This document shows positions 46,575 through 58,800 of a stretch of DNA of 64,000 nt, piece after piece. The stretch is taken from assembly GCA_032622095.1 (NCBI GenBank), contig CP136067.1, positions 176,920,556-176,984,555 on the forward strand, written 5' to 3'. Under the pieces are notes generated by a model. It was not told the origin of the DNA. It made no database searches and saw only the letters and a program-made list of their open reading frames with translations. The position numbers and the translations under genes are program-made. Source of the stretch: Siphonodentalium dalli. Its lineage: Eukaryota; Mollusca; Scaphopoda; Gadilida; Siphonodentaliidae. Position 1 is the stretch's first letter. Every line of letters begins with the position of its first letter.

Positions 46575-46965
46575 TACGAGGACATTAAGGGGATCCGGAA
46601 GTGAGTTTGTTTATTGGGGGCGCAATTTTGTAATTCTGGCTGAATCTGGGAAGTTAAGGGGTTAATAAGCGGCACTTCCGTTTGACCTTGACCACTCTCC
46701 GTGCGTATTTGGGTTTCATTAACACCCTCGCACAGGTATGGATAGTAAAATCACACCTGGACGCAACAGGGGCGGTCCGGGCTGTTAGCTTCATTTCGCG
46801 GCGAACATTTTCGCCGATGCCGGCATTTTGAGGGTTAATAGCGACCCTGAGTGGGTTTCCATGACACCCCTGCACTTATATTGGCCTTAAAATCACTCAT
46901 ATAGTCCATATGGGGGTCCGGGCTGGTCCGGGCTGGTCCGGGCGGTGTTTTGTCACACCGCAGAA
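46575..46965 (-). repeat. GC-richer repeat E
   Basis: Contains ATTAACAC(C)CTCGCA and ATGACACCCCTGCA half-units and a 10-bp GGTCCGGGCT repeated three times (46914-46946). Its right part is found inverted at 41048-41105. No ORF with known motifs. 45961-46574 is unassigned. Confidence 0.6.
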
Positions 46966-47015
46966 ATTGGGACCGGCGTACGCTGGACTATCTGCAGCGA
47001 GTGTTCAGAAACCCA

Positions 47016-47284
47016 CTCCAATCAAGCCTTGAAATAGTGTGCCTGTCATTTGCAGAATGAGATCCCCAGAGGGTGAATTTAGTGACGCTACCCCGCATAG
47101 CGGGCTAGCATCACTAAATTCACCCTCTGGGAACCTCATTCTGCTTAGGCCTCATCAGAATGAGGTTCCCAGAGGGTGAATTTAGTTATGCTAGCCCGCT
47201 ATGCGGGGTAGCGTCACTAAATTCACCCTCTGGGCACCTCATTCTGCAAATGACAGACACACCATTTCAAGGCTTGACTCCAAT
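47016..47284. mobile_element. Twin-hairpin element K1
   Basis: Two roughly 94-bp palindromes (47051-47144, 47154-47247) with arms GAGGGTGAATTTAGT and a CCCCGCATAGCGGG loop region. The whole is one inverted repeat whose outer ends read CCTTGAAATAGTGTGCCTG and its inverse. Unrelated in sequence to the H/I hairpins. Noncoding. Confidence 0.93.
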
Positions 47285-48894
47285 ATACATGATTTATGAT
47301 GAGACCGGGCGACATCTCTTTCGCATATAACATTTAAAAACCAGATTACTAAAATTCTGTGTTTCTGTTATATTGCAAGGGACATGATAAAATGTCAACA
47401 TCGCTCGACCAAATTAAATTTTTGCATAGCGATTACAATAACGGTATATTTTTCTCATCGCAATCAATATTTCATTGATAACAAGACATGTTATTTTAAT
47501 AAAAATCACAGGAATTACAAGAGATCAGATTGTACCAGGATGGCATATTGATATATCAATCTACAGCAATTGTACGATTTGTACTTAAAAGGCACTCATT
47601 GCCATGGCAGTACGGGCGCCCGATTTTTAAGGGAGGTTGCTGAGTCTTTTTGCCCGTAATTTTTTACATGACATATACATGGTTGTAACACAGTTTTTGT
47701 AGAATATACATGTATATACACAGAAATATAACAAAATAGAATAAAATTAACTTTACATATGTATAATTCGGGCAGAATGTGAAAAATACTGTAAATACTG
47801 TAATTTGCCACAGTTTCCCCTGAAATCTCTGAAATGATTATGGCATTATTCTCAGAAACCGAGCTGTCCATATCCATGTTGAAATTGGCCAGATCAAATC
47901 AGAATGAATTGTAACCGACAAAACACGAAATTCTACAAGACGATATTGTGTTTGATATTGAACTGTCTATGCATATAGTATGGCTGTTTTAGAGGGACAC
48001 CAAAAATATATTTTTTTTAATTTCAATAACAAAATGGTATTCTTTGGTTTTGGTAGGTATGTTATATATCATATTTGGTTTTCAAAATGTTATCAAAAGA
48101 GCAGAACATGACATTAAATTCACCTAATACGCACACGCTTGACTACCAAAAGATAACATATCGGGGTTCACGATATGATGGCTATTGGCATACAATCGCG
48201 ACCACGGGAGGCACGCGTGGTTTCGATTGACTATCATATTTAATCTGAAGGGTAATAACTCTATAAAGAATGATATGTACCTTTACGAAATAACGGCGTT
48301 TTGTATGAGAAATTGCAACACCGCAATATATCAACTCTGGTGAAATATAAGTCAAATTCTTCTATAGCTCGCGATTAGATGCCACTAGCCATCCAATCGT
48401 GAACCCCGATTACATATTGTTTGCTATAAAATCCTTGGCGTATTGGCTGTTAAATTGGACGTTTTATGTCTGGAACCCTGAATGCATCTTTTAAAACAAA
48501 TATTAGATTTTATTAGGTGCATATACGTGTTGGCAGTGGTCAGATTAGCGCAGTGAGCATACTGAACTCTGCCTTGCAGTAGGCCAAATATTAGCCGTTA
48601 AGAACAACGCGATTAAAATGAAACATAAACAAATTTACTCTGTAACATTTCATCCGTTCATTTCGATAAATCGGGAACCAAGCGTCATCGAATTCATAAC
48701 ATAAACAAACTTGGCACGGAAAGCATACTGAATTGACACCGTTTAGTGTATCGTAGCTCCAATAAATCGACATACGATGAAATGGGGTAATTTCCATGCT
48801 TCTGGTAGCTCGATGATCCGGGTGAGTGATCTCGTTTCAATTACGTTTTGTCTCCACGCTAGGAAACGGAACTAGACATCGGCGTACACATTGT
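47285..48894. other. Mostly unassigned; repeat Z near 47.8-47.9 kb
   Basis: About 47800-47935 shares CTGTCCATAT, AGATCAA and GAATGAATTGTAAC(C/T)GACAAA with 63.79-63.88 kb. Otherwise no coding or repeat signal was recognised. Confidence 0.45.
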
Positions 48895-49766
48895 TTAAAG
48901 ACATATTATGGACTTGTTTCGGTGCGTGAAACTTATAAGTTAGTACGCAGGCGCTATACCAACTGTGGGAATTTAGCAATCGACTAACATCGCGAAAATC
49001 ACATATGAATGATAAATCTTGGATTCTTAATGTATATTCTTTTAGCATTAGAACATATGATTTTAGATACTAAACACAAATACCGATTACACAGTTGACC
49101 CTTAAAATTATTTTACATTGTATGCCTAAAATCTCTCAAATTTCATGAGCACATATATATTTCCAGGATTCGAAATTGTCCAATATATAGTAGACGGCAG
49201 TGACTGAAAATCATACTTGAAGTTTACACTCCATATTTAGCAAATCATTGTCATGTAAGTCAATTTCTGCGTATTTCCCTGACATGGTACCCAGGTTTGT
49301 GAACGTGGCCGCAGTCGGGACTGTATGTAAGCCATGTATGGAAGCTTGTATGCATGTAGAGAGCGCAAGACAGAGCGATAGGAGTGTGTCTGTTTATTAA
49401 TGCATTCTTTAGATGTAACTTGTATTCGCTATGTTCGTATGTTCAAGTGTTATTCAATAAAAATAAAAAAAAATAAAAAACATCTCGAAAATCTCAATGA
49501 AAGGGACAAAACCATGCATTCCATAGATATCATTGTTTGAACTACGCATAATTGTAAATATTTACATCTCGATTCGGGACGCAACAAGTAGTGATAGACT
49601 AACGCAAATGATTTCGTCATCGAGAGTCATTGCATTTAATTAATATATAAGAATGACGGTGTGTCTACTGTAAATTTGGATTAGTATTCGTAATAATAAC
49701 TACTTTGAGCAAGATTATTCTCCATTTCGATTTGACACCCAACCGGAGCGTTTCACATCACTATAA
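48895..49766 (+). mobile_element. Element U, copy U3, split by a retroposon
   Basis: TTAAAGACATATTATGG at the left and CCGGAGCGTTTCACATCACT at the right. The right border TTAA is mutated to ATAA. A poly-A-tailed insertion sits at 49001-49479. Confidence 0.85.
49001..49479 (+). mobile_element. Poly-A-tailed retroposon nested in U3
   Basis: Direct repeats ACATCGCGAAAATC (48987-49000) and ACATCTCGAAAATC (49480-49493) form a 14-bp target duplication. The insert ends TTCAATAAAAATAAAAAAAA, a polyadenylation-like tail. No ORF and no tRNA-like head, so it is probably the 5'-truncated 3' UTR of a LINE not otherwise seen here. Confidence 0.82.
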
Positions 49767-50034
49767 AGCTATTTTGAGCTAGTTTTATGTACAAATAATT
49801 GGTCATGAACGTAGACAGTTTTCTTGAACTTACCATGTACTGAAGGTATGTCATACAAACTAAACACATTTGATATATCAAACCGTTAATAGTCAGGTTC
49901 AGTCTCTCATATTTGTAACTTGTGTTACTATGGTATTGCTATGGAGATGCACATGGCGGGAACAGCAAGATAATTTTACGGCGCCAATTACACGTTTATA
50001 GATATCGGCCATCGTCCAGCGAAATTTGTTACGC

Positions 50035-50532
50035 GGCCCGCGTGTATACTAATATAGATATTCACGTTTCGCCTGGGCGCATAGGGGTTTTATTTATAGA
50101 ACTGGGAATTTTTGGGAGGATTAAAAGTCGAACTGCGAACCGGAGGCCGAGACCGGTAAAAGGTGTAGTTGGGAATTTAAATTTCGTTTATTGTCGTTAA
50201 CATTATGTCAATAATGATGATTTTTGGTTTGTGTTAAGCTATGCCAATTACAAATAAAAGAAATGAAAAAGATAATCTATAAGTCTTATATTTCAACTTG
50301 TATAGACATGTTTCGTTCTGCAGCCCACTGGGGGTTGTGGTCGGAGACGGCCGAGTCGACCACCGGTTCGTTAATTAGGTGCTGGTTGTTATTGTTATTT
50401 TAACGGAATTCTGAGTTGGTCATTCGCGAAACCAATATATTTTATATTCTATAATTACAATCATGGGTATATAATATATGATCTTGAGCGCGTTACCATT
50501 TCTGACATTGGTTTTCTTGTAAATAATGGTGG
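50035..50532 (-). mobile_element. Element M, copy M3
   Basis: Matches M2 at 50035-50177 (GGGTTTTATTTATAGAAC, GGAGGATTAAAAGTCGAACT) and at 50393-50532 (GGAATTCTGAGTTGGTCATT, CTTGAGCGCGTTACCATTTC). The 215 bp between them replaces M sequence and is unique here. Confidence 0.8.
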
Positions 50533-50881
50533 CGAAAACAAGCGGTCACAATGCGACAAACGATACGCTTCTTAATTGGCTTCAATAAAATTAACATCCT
50601 TCAGCTCTGTCTGCACAACGTTGATCACTCAATCGGTTATGAGACTATTGGATTATTCCTCTTCGCTACGAGTTTCATATGCTACACATTGGACCAAAAC
50701 TTCTAACGGTTTTATCGTGTACGTGTAGGCGAAATGATCACGTGAGTCATATGACCTCCGTTGGGAATTTTACATGTACGGGCGACTGAACCTGGCTAAC
50801 AGCCTGTGAACAGGACCTTTAAGCAGCATATAATGCCTTAACTGTGTCCTCTTTCCTCTCAATCCTCTGTAAGCCTGCGTA

Positions 50882-51233
50882 TAGTGTGCCTGTCATTTGC
50901 AGAATGAGGTCCACATAGGGTGAATTTAGTGACGCTATCCCGTCACCAAATTGACCCTCTGGAAACCTCATTCTGCATGGCACCATCTGCTATGGCAGAC
51001 ACTGACTCAGATTGAAGTTCCCAAATGGTGTATATATTGTTATGTACACCCATTGGAGATCTCGATTATTTTTGGATAAAGAGAAACTAAACTAAAAAAG
51101 AAGTTTCTATAGATATTTGGTAATGAAGAAACATTCCAGGGAATATGAGGCCTAAGCAGAATGAGGTCCCCAGAGGTGCGGGATAACGTCACTAAATTCA
51201 CCCTCTGGGGACCTCATTATGCAGATGACAGGC
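50882..51233. mobile_element. Twin-hairpin element K2
   Basis: Hairpins at 50899-50976 and 51155-51223 share TGCAGAATGAGGTCC and the GTGAATTTAGT arms with K1. The spacer is about 180 bp instead of 9. Ends are TGTGCCTGTCATTTGCAG and TGCAGATGACAGGCA. Confidence 0.9.
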
Positions 51234-51630
51234 AACTAAACTCATGTTTGATCCTCTGCAACATGAAACGACACAGAGCGTCAGTTATAGCATCTTGTCT
51301 TGGTCGAAATAACAAAAAGTTCGCCTCATCTCTGTGTATAAAGTTGGAATCAATTTACATCCGTAACATGCTATCCCTTCTTCTGGGGTTAAGGTGCTGA
51401 AAGTAAAAATGGTCGATATCATATAATGGTGTTATTATCATATGCCGGTAACATAAGGTACATACTCATTAGAAAATAGCGAACAATTACACATATGACA
51501 TAATTATAGAACGGATACCGAGTATATTAGTCAACTTGCATCCTATCTAAAATACAACCTAATATCCCAAATCCCGACACTCATGGGAAACTGACTTGAA
51601 CTACTCCAGTCCTGGTAATATATCAGCCTC

Positions 51631-51994
51631 TTCTCCCGAAAATAAGCACCCTTATCTGCTTATAGTAGAACGTGTTTTATGTAGATAATCTGCTTTGAAT
51701 TGCTTCATTTTGAGTCTATAAAATGAGAACGTTGTAGTCACATTATCGACTCATAATGAGGCGATTCTGAGGATATTATATATATTATATATATATATGT
51801 GCGGACAATGACACACACGTGTGTCAACACACGACTGATCAGGTGTGCGCTCTTCATCGGGTGTTTTCACTGTGGCCAGCGCAATAAAACGAAATGACAT
51901 GTAAGAGTCCATTATCTGCTTATCTCAGAATTAAATAATCACAGTACGTACATATTTCACATTATATGTCGATTATGTGCGTATTTCCGAGAGG
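51631..51994 (-). mobile_element. Element L, copy L2
   Basis: Inverse of L1 with the GTCGATTATGTGCGTATTTC end at the right. A TA-rich stretch and CACACGTGTGTCAACACACG occupy the middle. 51234-51630 is unassigned. Confidence 0.72.
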
Positions 51995-53317
51995 ATATGT
52001 TGTATACTGCTGATATGGCGATGTCATAGGAGCTATGGAGTAATTGTTATCAAAAATGTACTCGCTATATTGCGTACCGGCAATAGATTTTGCAGGAATC
52101 TTGATTTCGATATTTAAGTGTGAACAATGGCTGTCCTCTCTTGAGGATATTATTGCGGGAACACAATGCATAATATAATATCTAACATTAGTGATTAAGT
52201 ATGTCTCAGTAAGAATGTAGACTAAAGGTCGTATTGTGGAATATCTGGGTGTAGTTAATCCGATTATTATATTTTTGGTGCGCATTTAGACGCTTTCTGA
52301 TGTGGTGAATGAGAAACCTGCAGTGATAAGCCGTAGTTGTTGTAATAATTTGGAGGATTAGTTGTGTTAAAAAAATTCTGAAGTGGTGAATTCATGATAC
52401 AGATATAACTATGTATTTTAAATTTGCCTAATAATATGATATTGATGGTGTTACCATTTCTCACTATGGTTTTCTTGTCTTGAATTACGTAGATGCACAT
52501 GTAGTTTGTAAGATCAAATTAGCCATGCTTGTTTAAACATGTGCGCCGAATTCGGCAACACGGTGAATGCCCTATCCATAAACTTAGACCCATGCGTGTG
52601 ACTATGATATCAAAGAAATTGGCCGAAATCCATCAGTAAGTACAAATATAAATATTTTAGTGAACGAAGTATAGACTTTGGGATGCTGAAATGGATGAAA
52701 TTGAGATTTACCACGGCGTTAATTAACACCCGTTAATTGTGTTATCTACCGCCAAGAACGGCGCTTCGATAAATTCGAATATAAATCTCCATTCCCCCAT
52801 GTCTGATTTTAATTGTCACTCTGCAACTCGATTGCTAATTCCCTTATGTTCTAACTCGCTTGAAGCTCGACCGAGCATAATTTATTTATGGAATAAATAC
52901 AACGAATGCATGATGTTATATGTAAACTTTAATGGACAAACCTGAAGTGTAGCGAGAAATATTGTTCACAGACGATCATTAATATATAACAAATAAGAAC
53001 ACATTATGAAATGAAGAATATTATAGTATTACAATTATTATAAGCATCTCTCAATCATGGGTTAGGTGGTGGGAAACAACGCGGAACGAGCTTATTGTTA
53101 CAACTGCCTTGAACATCGTTCAGACGGCGCCGTAGTGACCCAGTTTGAATGACCAAAACAACCTGGACAAAAATTCGTTGACTCTTTACCGGCCCTGCAC
53201 ACGTTGTCGAACATCAATAAATATATTTGCGCCCAGCTAAGGTTTGCGTGACTTTACGACCGGCGTTGCCATTTTACAGTGTGCCACATCGGTTAATATG
53301 AAGGTTTCTAGTCGTTA
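51995..53317. other. Unassigned except a diverged M fragment (M4)
   Basis: About 52290-52480 resembles M2: GAGAAACCTGCAGTGATAA, GTTGTTGTAATAATTTGGAG and GGTGTTACCATTTCTCA. No coding signal elsewhere. Confidence 0.5.
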
Positions 53318-53613
53318 GTCCTATCATTACTAAATGGATTCCCCCGCCCAGTATATATCGCAATACTCCATTTAACATTTGGATGGTATATTATGCCATG
53401 AACCTTTACCCCAGCAACGCCCGTAGAGATCATATTCCACCAGTACAAACCCTGGGAAGTATATAACATTGAACACAAATGAAAGGGAATCTATTTCTTT
53501 TTTAATCGTTGTTCCTCAATAGTCCACTTCACATTGGGGGAATGGTCCCAGCTCGAGATTGCATAATTGTGTGTGACTTCTGTGAGCTGATATGTATCGC
53601 AATAAACATTAAA

Positions 53614-54003
53614 TTAACCCTTTACCCAACAGAAGGGCCCTGTGCCAATGCATTCTCTTATATATGCGAGTCGACCATAGGTCGCCTCGCATATATAAGA
53701 GAATGCATTGGCTTAACACATTAAAAATTATAAAATTGTTAAAGAATGTAAGAAAAAATGGTAAAAAGTTTTTAAAAAAGAGTTTTTTTAGGCCAATGCA
53801 TTCTCTTATATATGCGAGGCGACTTATGGTCGACTCGCATATATAAGAGAATGCATTGGCACAGGGCATAACTGTAACTATCACAATGTGGTCAAGGAGC
53901 CGGTTCCAATGATATCCATATTTGTATGGTTCTATTGAGACAGACCGAAGATATTTTAGGCTGTTGAAGCTTTATTTGGCCGGTTTGTTGGGTAAAGGGT
54001 TAA
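53614..54003. mobile_element. Element H, copy H2, with twin hairpins, in the TTAA of AI-2
   Basis: TTAACCCTTTACCCAACA to GTTGGGTAAAGGGTTAA. Palindromes at 53644-53712 and 53792-53860 are nearly identical to those of H1. The AI-1 counterpart reads CATTAAATTAATTACTC uninterrupted, so the TTAA duplication is shown by an empty site. Confidence 0.93.
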
Positions 54004-54036
54004 TTACCCGGGAGAAATTCCATAATTGTAAGCGAA

Positions 54037-54761
54037 GCAAAGCGATTTGGAGTTAGCACCTTCACCTAAATTGTACATTATTACGGAACCTGTAAGTTTA
54101 TTGTTAACCTCCTCAATTTAGGAGAGCGTATATACAAATGACAATTATATACAAGTTACATAAATATGCATGCAAATGTTATACTAGTCACAATATTAAT
54201 ATAACAGTGCATATGCCATGTCACACGTATGCGGCCAGGTCTGATATTTTCAAAGTCCATGTGTTAAGGAGGTCGGTGATAATCTAATATAGAAATGCCG
54301 GGTTTCAACAAACAAACAAACAAAATAAAATAAAAATAAAAAACAAAAAACCTGATTAGTAATACCACATGCGTGTGATTTAGCGAAATAAAATTTCCAA
54401 ATAAAATATTTATTGCAGATCAAAGTTGAGTATTGGAACTTTCGAATGTGAGTCGTCATATTAACTTGTCGAGTGAAAGTTGACGAGCGTTTCTGGAAAT
54501 AAATTAGCAATATCACATGCGTGTGATCGAGCGAAATAAAACTTCCAAATAAAATATTAACTGGATATCAAAGTTCAGTATAAGAATTTGAGAATGTGTT
54601 TCGTCATACCGCCGTATCGAGTGAAATTAGACAAAGATTTCAGAAAGTAGCATGAAAGTGGCCCATTTAAGACATACGTCAGGTATAATGTGAATGTGCG
54701 TGTGCAAAGCGATTTCGAGTTAGCACCTTCACCTAAATTGTACATTATTACGGAACCTGTA
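54037..54761. repeat. 58-bp direct repeat flanking the inverted LINE tail
   Basis: 54037-54094 and 54704-54761 are identical except for one base (GATTTGGAGT versus GATTTCGAGT). They abut both edges of 54095-54703, so this is best read as an unusually long target-site duplication. Confidence 0.85.
54095..54703 (-). mobile_element. 5'-truncated LINE insertion (3' UTR only), reversed
   Basis: Reverse complement of the 3' UTR of the neighbouring LINE (about 59517-60152): the GAGGAGGTTAACAATAAACT end lies at 54095 and CACACGCACATTCACA at 54703. It contains the same A/T tract and the repeated CACACGCATGTGAT blocks. Confidence 0.9.
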
Positions 54762-54846
54762 CTATCTAAGTATCGAAGTCACGCCCAATCAACCAGCAAC
54801 ATCGGCTGCGAATTTAGTTAATTTATCAAGTTATACCAATGAAAAG

Positions 54847-55830
54847 TTGGTCTCGTCTAACGGGGACCTAAATAGTGTGTCAGATAGTCAAAATGTCACA
54901 AGTTTCCAGCCGCGCATATCGACAATCGACGAAACTTATCCTACCGTAACAGAGATTCAACCAGCAAATCTCTCTCCCACAGTTACATCAAGCGTTATTG
55001 TAACTGACCATGTGTCACCACAGACGTCTTCTCAGATTGTTCGCGAATCTACACCACACCCGTGTGACTCGTCTGGCGTTCCGATGTATACTATAGCTCG
55101 TTCTTATTCTATCGGAACATCACATACAAATACTGTTTTTTCATCTAGACCCACAACGCCTCGAATGCAGAGTTGTCCTGTACTAAGTGGGCGTGTTTAT
55201 TCGTCGCAAAATGCGTTGTGTCATCGACAAAAACAGTCAATTCCTGGTCAAGCAATGATTGTTCCACAACCCAGAGATGTAAGCAGTGAGCCAGAGTGGG
55301 ATCGTCTTCAGATGTGTTATATGCCTATACCAACTATAGTCAGGAACGATCAGTGTTATGCAACGAACAATGCATATATAAATCAACAACCCAGAGTTTC
55401 GACTGTTGACACCCAAGTTCGACCACAAGGCTTGCATGTAAATAACTCTCACACACCTCCCAGAACAATCCCATCTGTAATATTGAATGATCAATGTCAT
55501 GCGACGATGATACCCACCTCACAAGCAAATGGCACGAAAGACAATTATTCCCACAATAAAGCAACACACAATTCTGACTATAATGTGCTCAAACAAATTC
55601 AACGCTACTACGTCGGTGGTATCGTGCCCGGAACCACCAGAGATACAATTAGTAGATACCTAACTGACCGCGGCGTGGTTCCGACTTACCTCAAACTGAT
55701 GACAAGTGCGCGCACGGGTATGGTCTGTGCACAACTCAATGTAATTAAGGACCACAGTTATCCATTAATAGACACTGGTTTCTGGCCAATAGGTGCCTAC
55801 TGTCGCCCATGGCACAAACGCGCTCGTTAA
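54847..55830 (+). CDS. LINE ORF1 protein (likely nucleic-acid-binding), start uncertain
   Basis: An open frame of at least 327 codons, open from 54724. The N-terminal two thirds are Ser/Thr/Pro/Gln-rich and probably disordered. The C-terminal ~80 residues (YYVGGIVPGTTRDTISRYL ... FWPIGAYCRPWHKRAR) resemble the compact YVG..p.Tt...i..yL ... WP.g...R.W domain seen at the end of ORF1 in many invertebrate LINEs, thought to be RRM-like. No ATG precedes the open region; the first in-frame ATG is near 55084 and the stated start is a TTG. Either the true start was lost at the 5' edge or translation starts unusually. It ends 10 nt before the ORF2 ATG. Confidence 0.75.
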   Translation: MVSSNGDLNSVSDSQNVTSFQPRISTIDETYPTVTEIQPANLSPTVTSSVIVTDHVSPQTSSQIVRESTPHPCDSSGVPMYTIARSYSIGTSHTNTVFSSRPTTPRMQSCPVLSGRVYSSQNALCHRQKQSIPGQAMIVPQPRDVSSEPEWDRLQMCYMPIPTIVRNDQCYATNNAYINQQPRVSTVDTQVRPQGLHVNNSHTPPRTIPSVILNDQCHATMIPTSQANGTKDNYSHNKATHNSDYNVLKQIQRYYVGGIVPGTTRDTISRYLTDRGVVPTYLKLMTSARTGMVCAQLNVIKDHSYPLIDTGFWPIGAYCRPWHKRAR

Positions 55831-55840
55831 AATACTATCC

Positions 55841-58800
55841 ATGGTTACAATTTCTGAAATTGGAATTTTCACGTGGAATGCCACAGGGATAAAAGGTAGC
55901 GCTTCATATTTATCTGACATTCTTAAACGTGAGAGCTATCAAATTGTTGGCGTATCAGAACACTGGCTAGACTCAGAAAACTTGTGTTTTTTACACACTT
56001 TAAGTGACAAATATATATACACAGCCAAGCCAGGAACTGTAATTAAAACAAAAACAGGTGGAAAGTTCACAAGAGACGGTGTTGGATTGCTTATTCACAA
56101 TTCCCTTCAACATAAATGCACAGCAATCAGTATCGACGAGAATAGATTCGTTGGTGTCCAGTTGATAATGGACAAACACATTCTGACAATTATTCAAGTC
56201 TACCTCCCTAACACAAATCACGGAGATGACTATTTTAGTGAATGCCTCGAATCTTTAGTGGAACTATGTGCGATGTACTCTGCTGAAGGAAGTGTGATAA
56301 TAATGGGGGACTTTAACGCTCACATACCGAAAGGGTCGTTAAACACTGCGCCCATTGATCTCAATGATCGTTCCGAATTATTTCTTCAGTTTTTGGATAA
56401 TTGTGAACTGATTTCCACAACAGCAAGCAACGCGTGCGGCGGTAATGAATTCTCTCACATACCATATTGTTTAACAAACAAGCCCTCTCTCATTGATCAT
56501 ATTTTGGTGTCTTCACGTGATAGAGACTTAATACAAAATAGCTGGATTCTGTCTGACAATGCAATCAATACTTCGAATCATATGCCAGTAACATGCAAGA
56601 TGACACTCCCGGACATTTCTAATAATATTCAGCCAACGCAAACAAAAATAGCTTACTTGTGGAGCCGTATGGACACAATTTTGTATAAAAACACTTTGGA
56701 TGTGAGATGCGTTGATCTGTGTAATCGCGTGATCCATTCCAAGCACGATATCGCATTTTTCTATGACGACATTGTAGACGCATTGCATGCAGCTGCATCT
56801 TCTGCCGTTCCAGTTAGATCTACACGACAACACAGAAAGCCCTATTGGAATTCCGAACTAGATAATCTTAAAAAACACTCAATTTCCATGTATCGTGCGT
56901 GGTCAGAAGACGGCAAGCCACGTAGCACATGCAAACGGACGTATGTGGATCACAAACAAGCAAAGCGTGATTTTAGGCGGGTACATAGGCATGCAGTTCG
57001 AAATTACCAAGGAAACTTAAGCTACACACTTGAGTCACATGCAAGAAACAACCATAAGTTATTCTGGCGTTCATTGCGACCACAAAAAGGAGCATCACCG
57101 GCAATCTGTTCTGCTATGGAATTCAGCGGTCAGGTCTGTAGAAACCATGCTGACATTCTTTCTGGCTGGGCCGCATATTTCGAAGACCTGTACAGTTCCC
57201 CAGCACACGAAGACACGTTATTTGAAGCCTATGTAGAGAGGGAAGTATCTGAATGTTTGAAAAGCGGGCATAAAACATGTCCTTTGTTTGGAATTCCCAT
57301 AACGTCGGCTGAAATTGAAAATGTTATAAGGAAACTAAAATCTGGCAAAGCAAGCGGTCATGATGGTATAACCAACGAACACGTGCGACATGGAACGGAT
57401 CTCTTGTTATTATGTTTGTGCAAGTTGTTCAACGCATTTCTTGATTTTGAATATATTCCAGAGACGTTAAAAGCGGGTATTATCGTGCCATTATACAAGG
57501 GAGAACCTAAACCTGCAACTCTCCCGGACAGTTACCGAGCGATATCATTACTACCCGTGTTATACAAAATATTTGAAGCCATACTTCTCAAACGATTCAT
57601 GGATAGTGACATACTGGCTGCATTCCCACATGACCTTCAGAATGGATTTCAATCTAGGGTAGGCTGTAACATGACAACTTTCGTCGTTCAAGAGGCCATA
57701 TCGTACGCACATGAAAACAGTTCCAAACTTTATGTTGCATTTTTAGACTCTAAAAAAGCTTTCGACAAAGTATGGCACACCGGACTGTTATTTAAGTTTC
57801 TTCGCCTTGGTTTTTCAAGAAAAGCCATTTGCATGTTAAAGTGCATATACAGTGACATCACAAGCCAAGTTCGTTATAACGGATGTCTGTCAAACTCCTT
57901 TGTGATTAGCCAAGGAACAAGGCAAGGAGGTATCCTCTCACCTTTTTGCTACTTAGTGTACATAAATGACCTTCTTGAAATCCTAACGACCACACGAATG
58001 GGACTCTCCATAAATAATATTTCATGCGCGGCACCTACTACGGCGGACGATATAACACTTATATCCCTCTCTAAAATTGGCCTCGACAGTTTAATCGACA
58101 TGTGTTATCAATACAGCATCAGGTGGCGATTTTCTTTCTCTTGTACTAAAAGCAACATTATTGTATTTAACGAGTCAAAAAGTGGCCACTCCAAAGCTCA
58201 CAGAACATGGCATTTAGGCCCGAACACCATTCCAGAGAAAACAGAGAGCACGCACTTAGGAATTGTACAAGATAAATTCGCTACAGGAAAATCACATGGA
58301 CACTTAGTTTCTCTGAAAATGCGCAAAACATTTTTCTCAATTGCTAAGAGACAGTTAACTGCATCTTTGACTCCTGTTTCACTGAGGCAGATCCTAAAAT
58401 GTGTTGCGAACTCTTACCCATGCAATATACCTCTGGTCTCATGATAATGGAAAGATCACTCCGAACATGTATCAAGAGTATCCAGTCACTACCGAAAAGG
58501 GCAAGCACTAGACTGTCCCTTGGATTACTTGGATTGATGCCCATTGAACAGGAAATTCATACCCGAAAATTATGCTTTCTTGGAAACCTTATCCATTTAC
58601 CACTTCACCACCAAACTCCTCTGAGACTGTTCCTACTCAAAGCGCACCAGCAACGTCTGTTTAGAAGATCATCTTCCGGCTATGTTCATGATATATTTCA
58701 AATTCTCGCAAAATACAATCTAAAATGTTATCTCCTAGAATATCTCGATGAAGGTCTGTTCCCAGCAAAAGAAGTGTGGAAGAGGATTGCTAAAACAGCT

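Noticed and set aside
54095-54703. Twin-priming inversion of the LINE's own 5' part
   Set aside because: The inverted segment is a second copy of the 3' UTR with its own 58-bp direct repeat, not an inverted 5' segment of the same insertion.
58399-58444. Programmed frameshift in LINE ORF2
   Set aside because: No slippery heptamer or downstream structure was evident in the overlap, and LINE ORF2 proteins are not normally split here; a simple indel or sequencing error is more likely.
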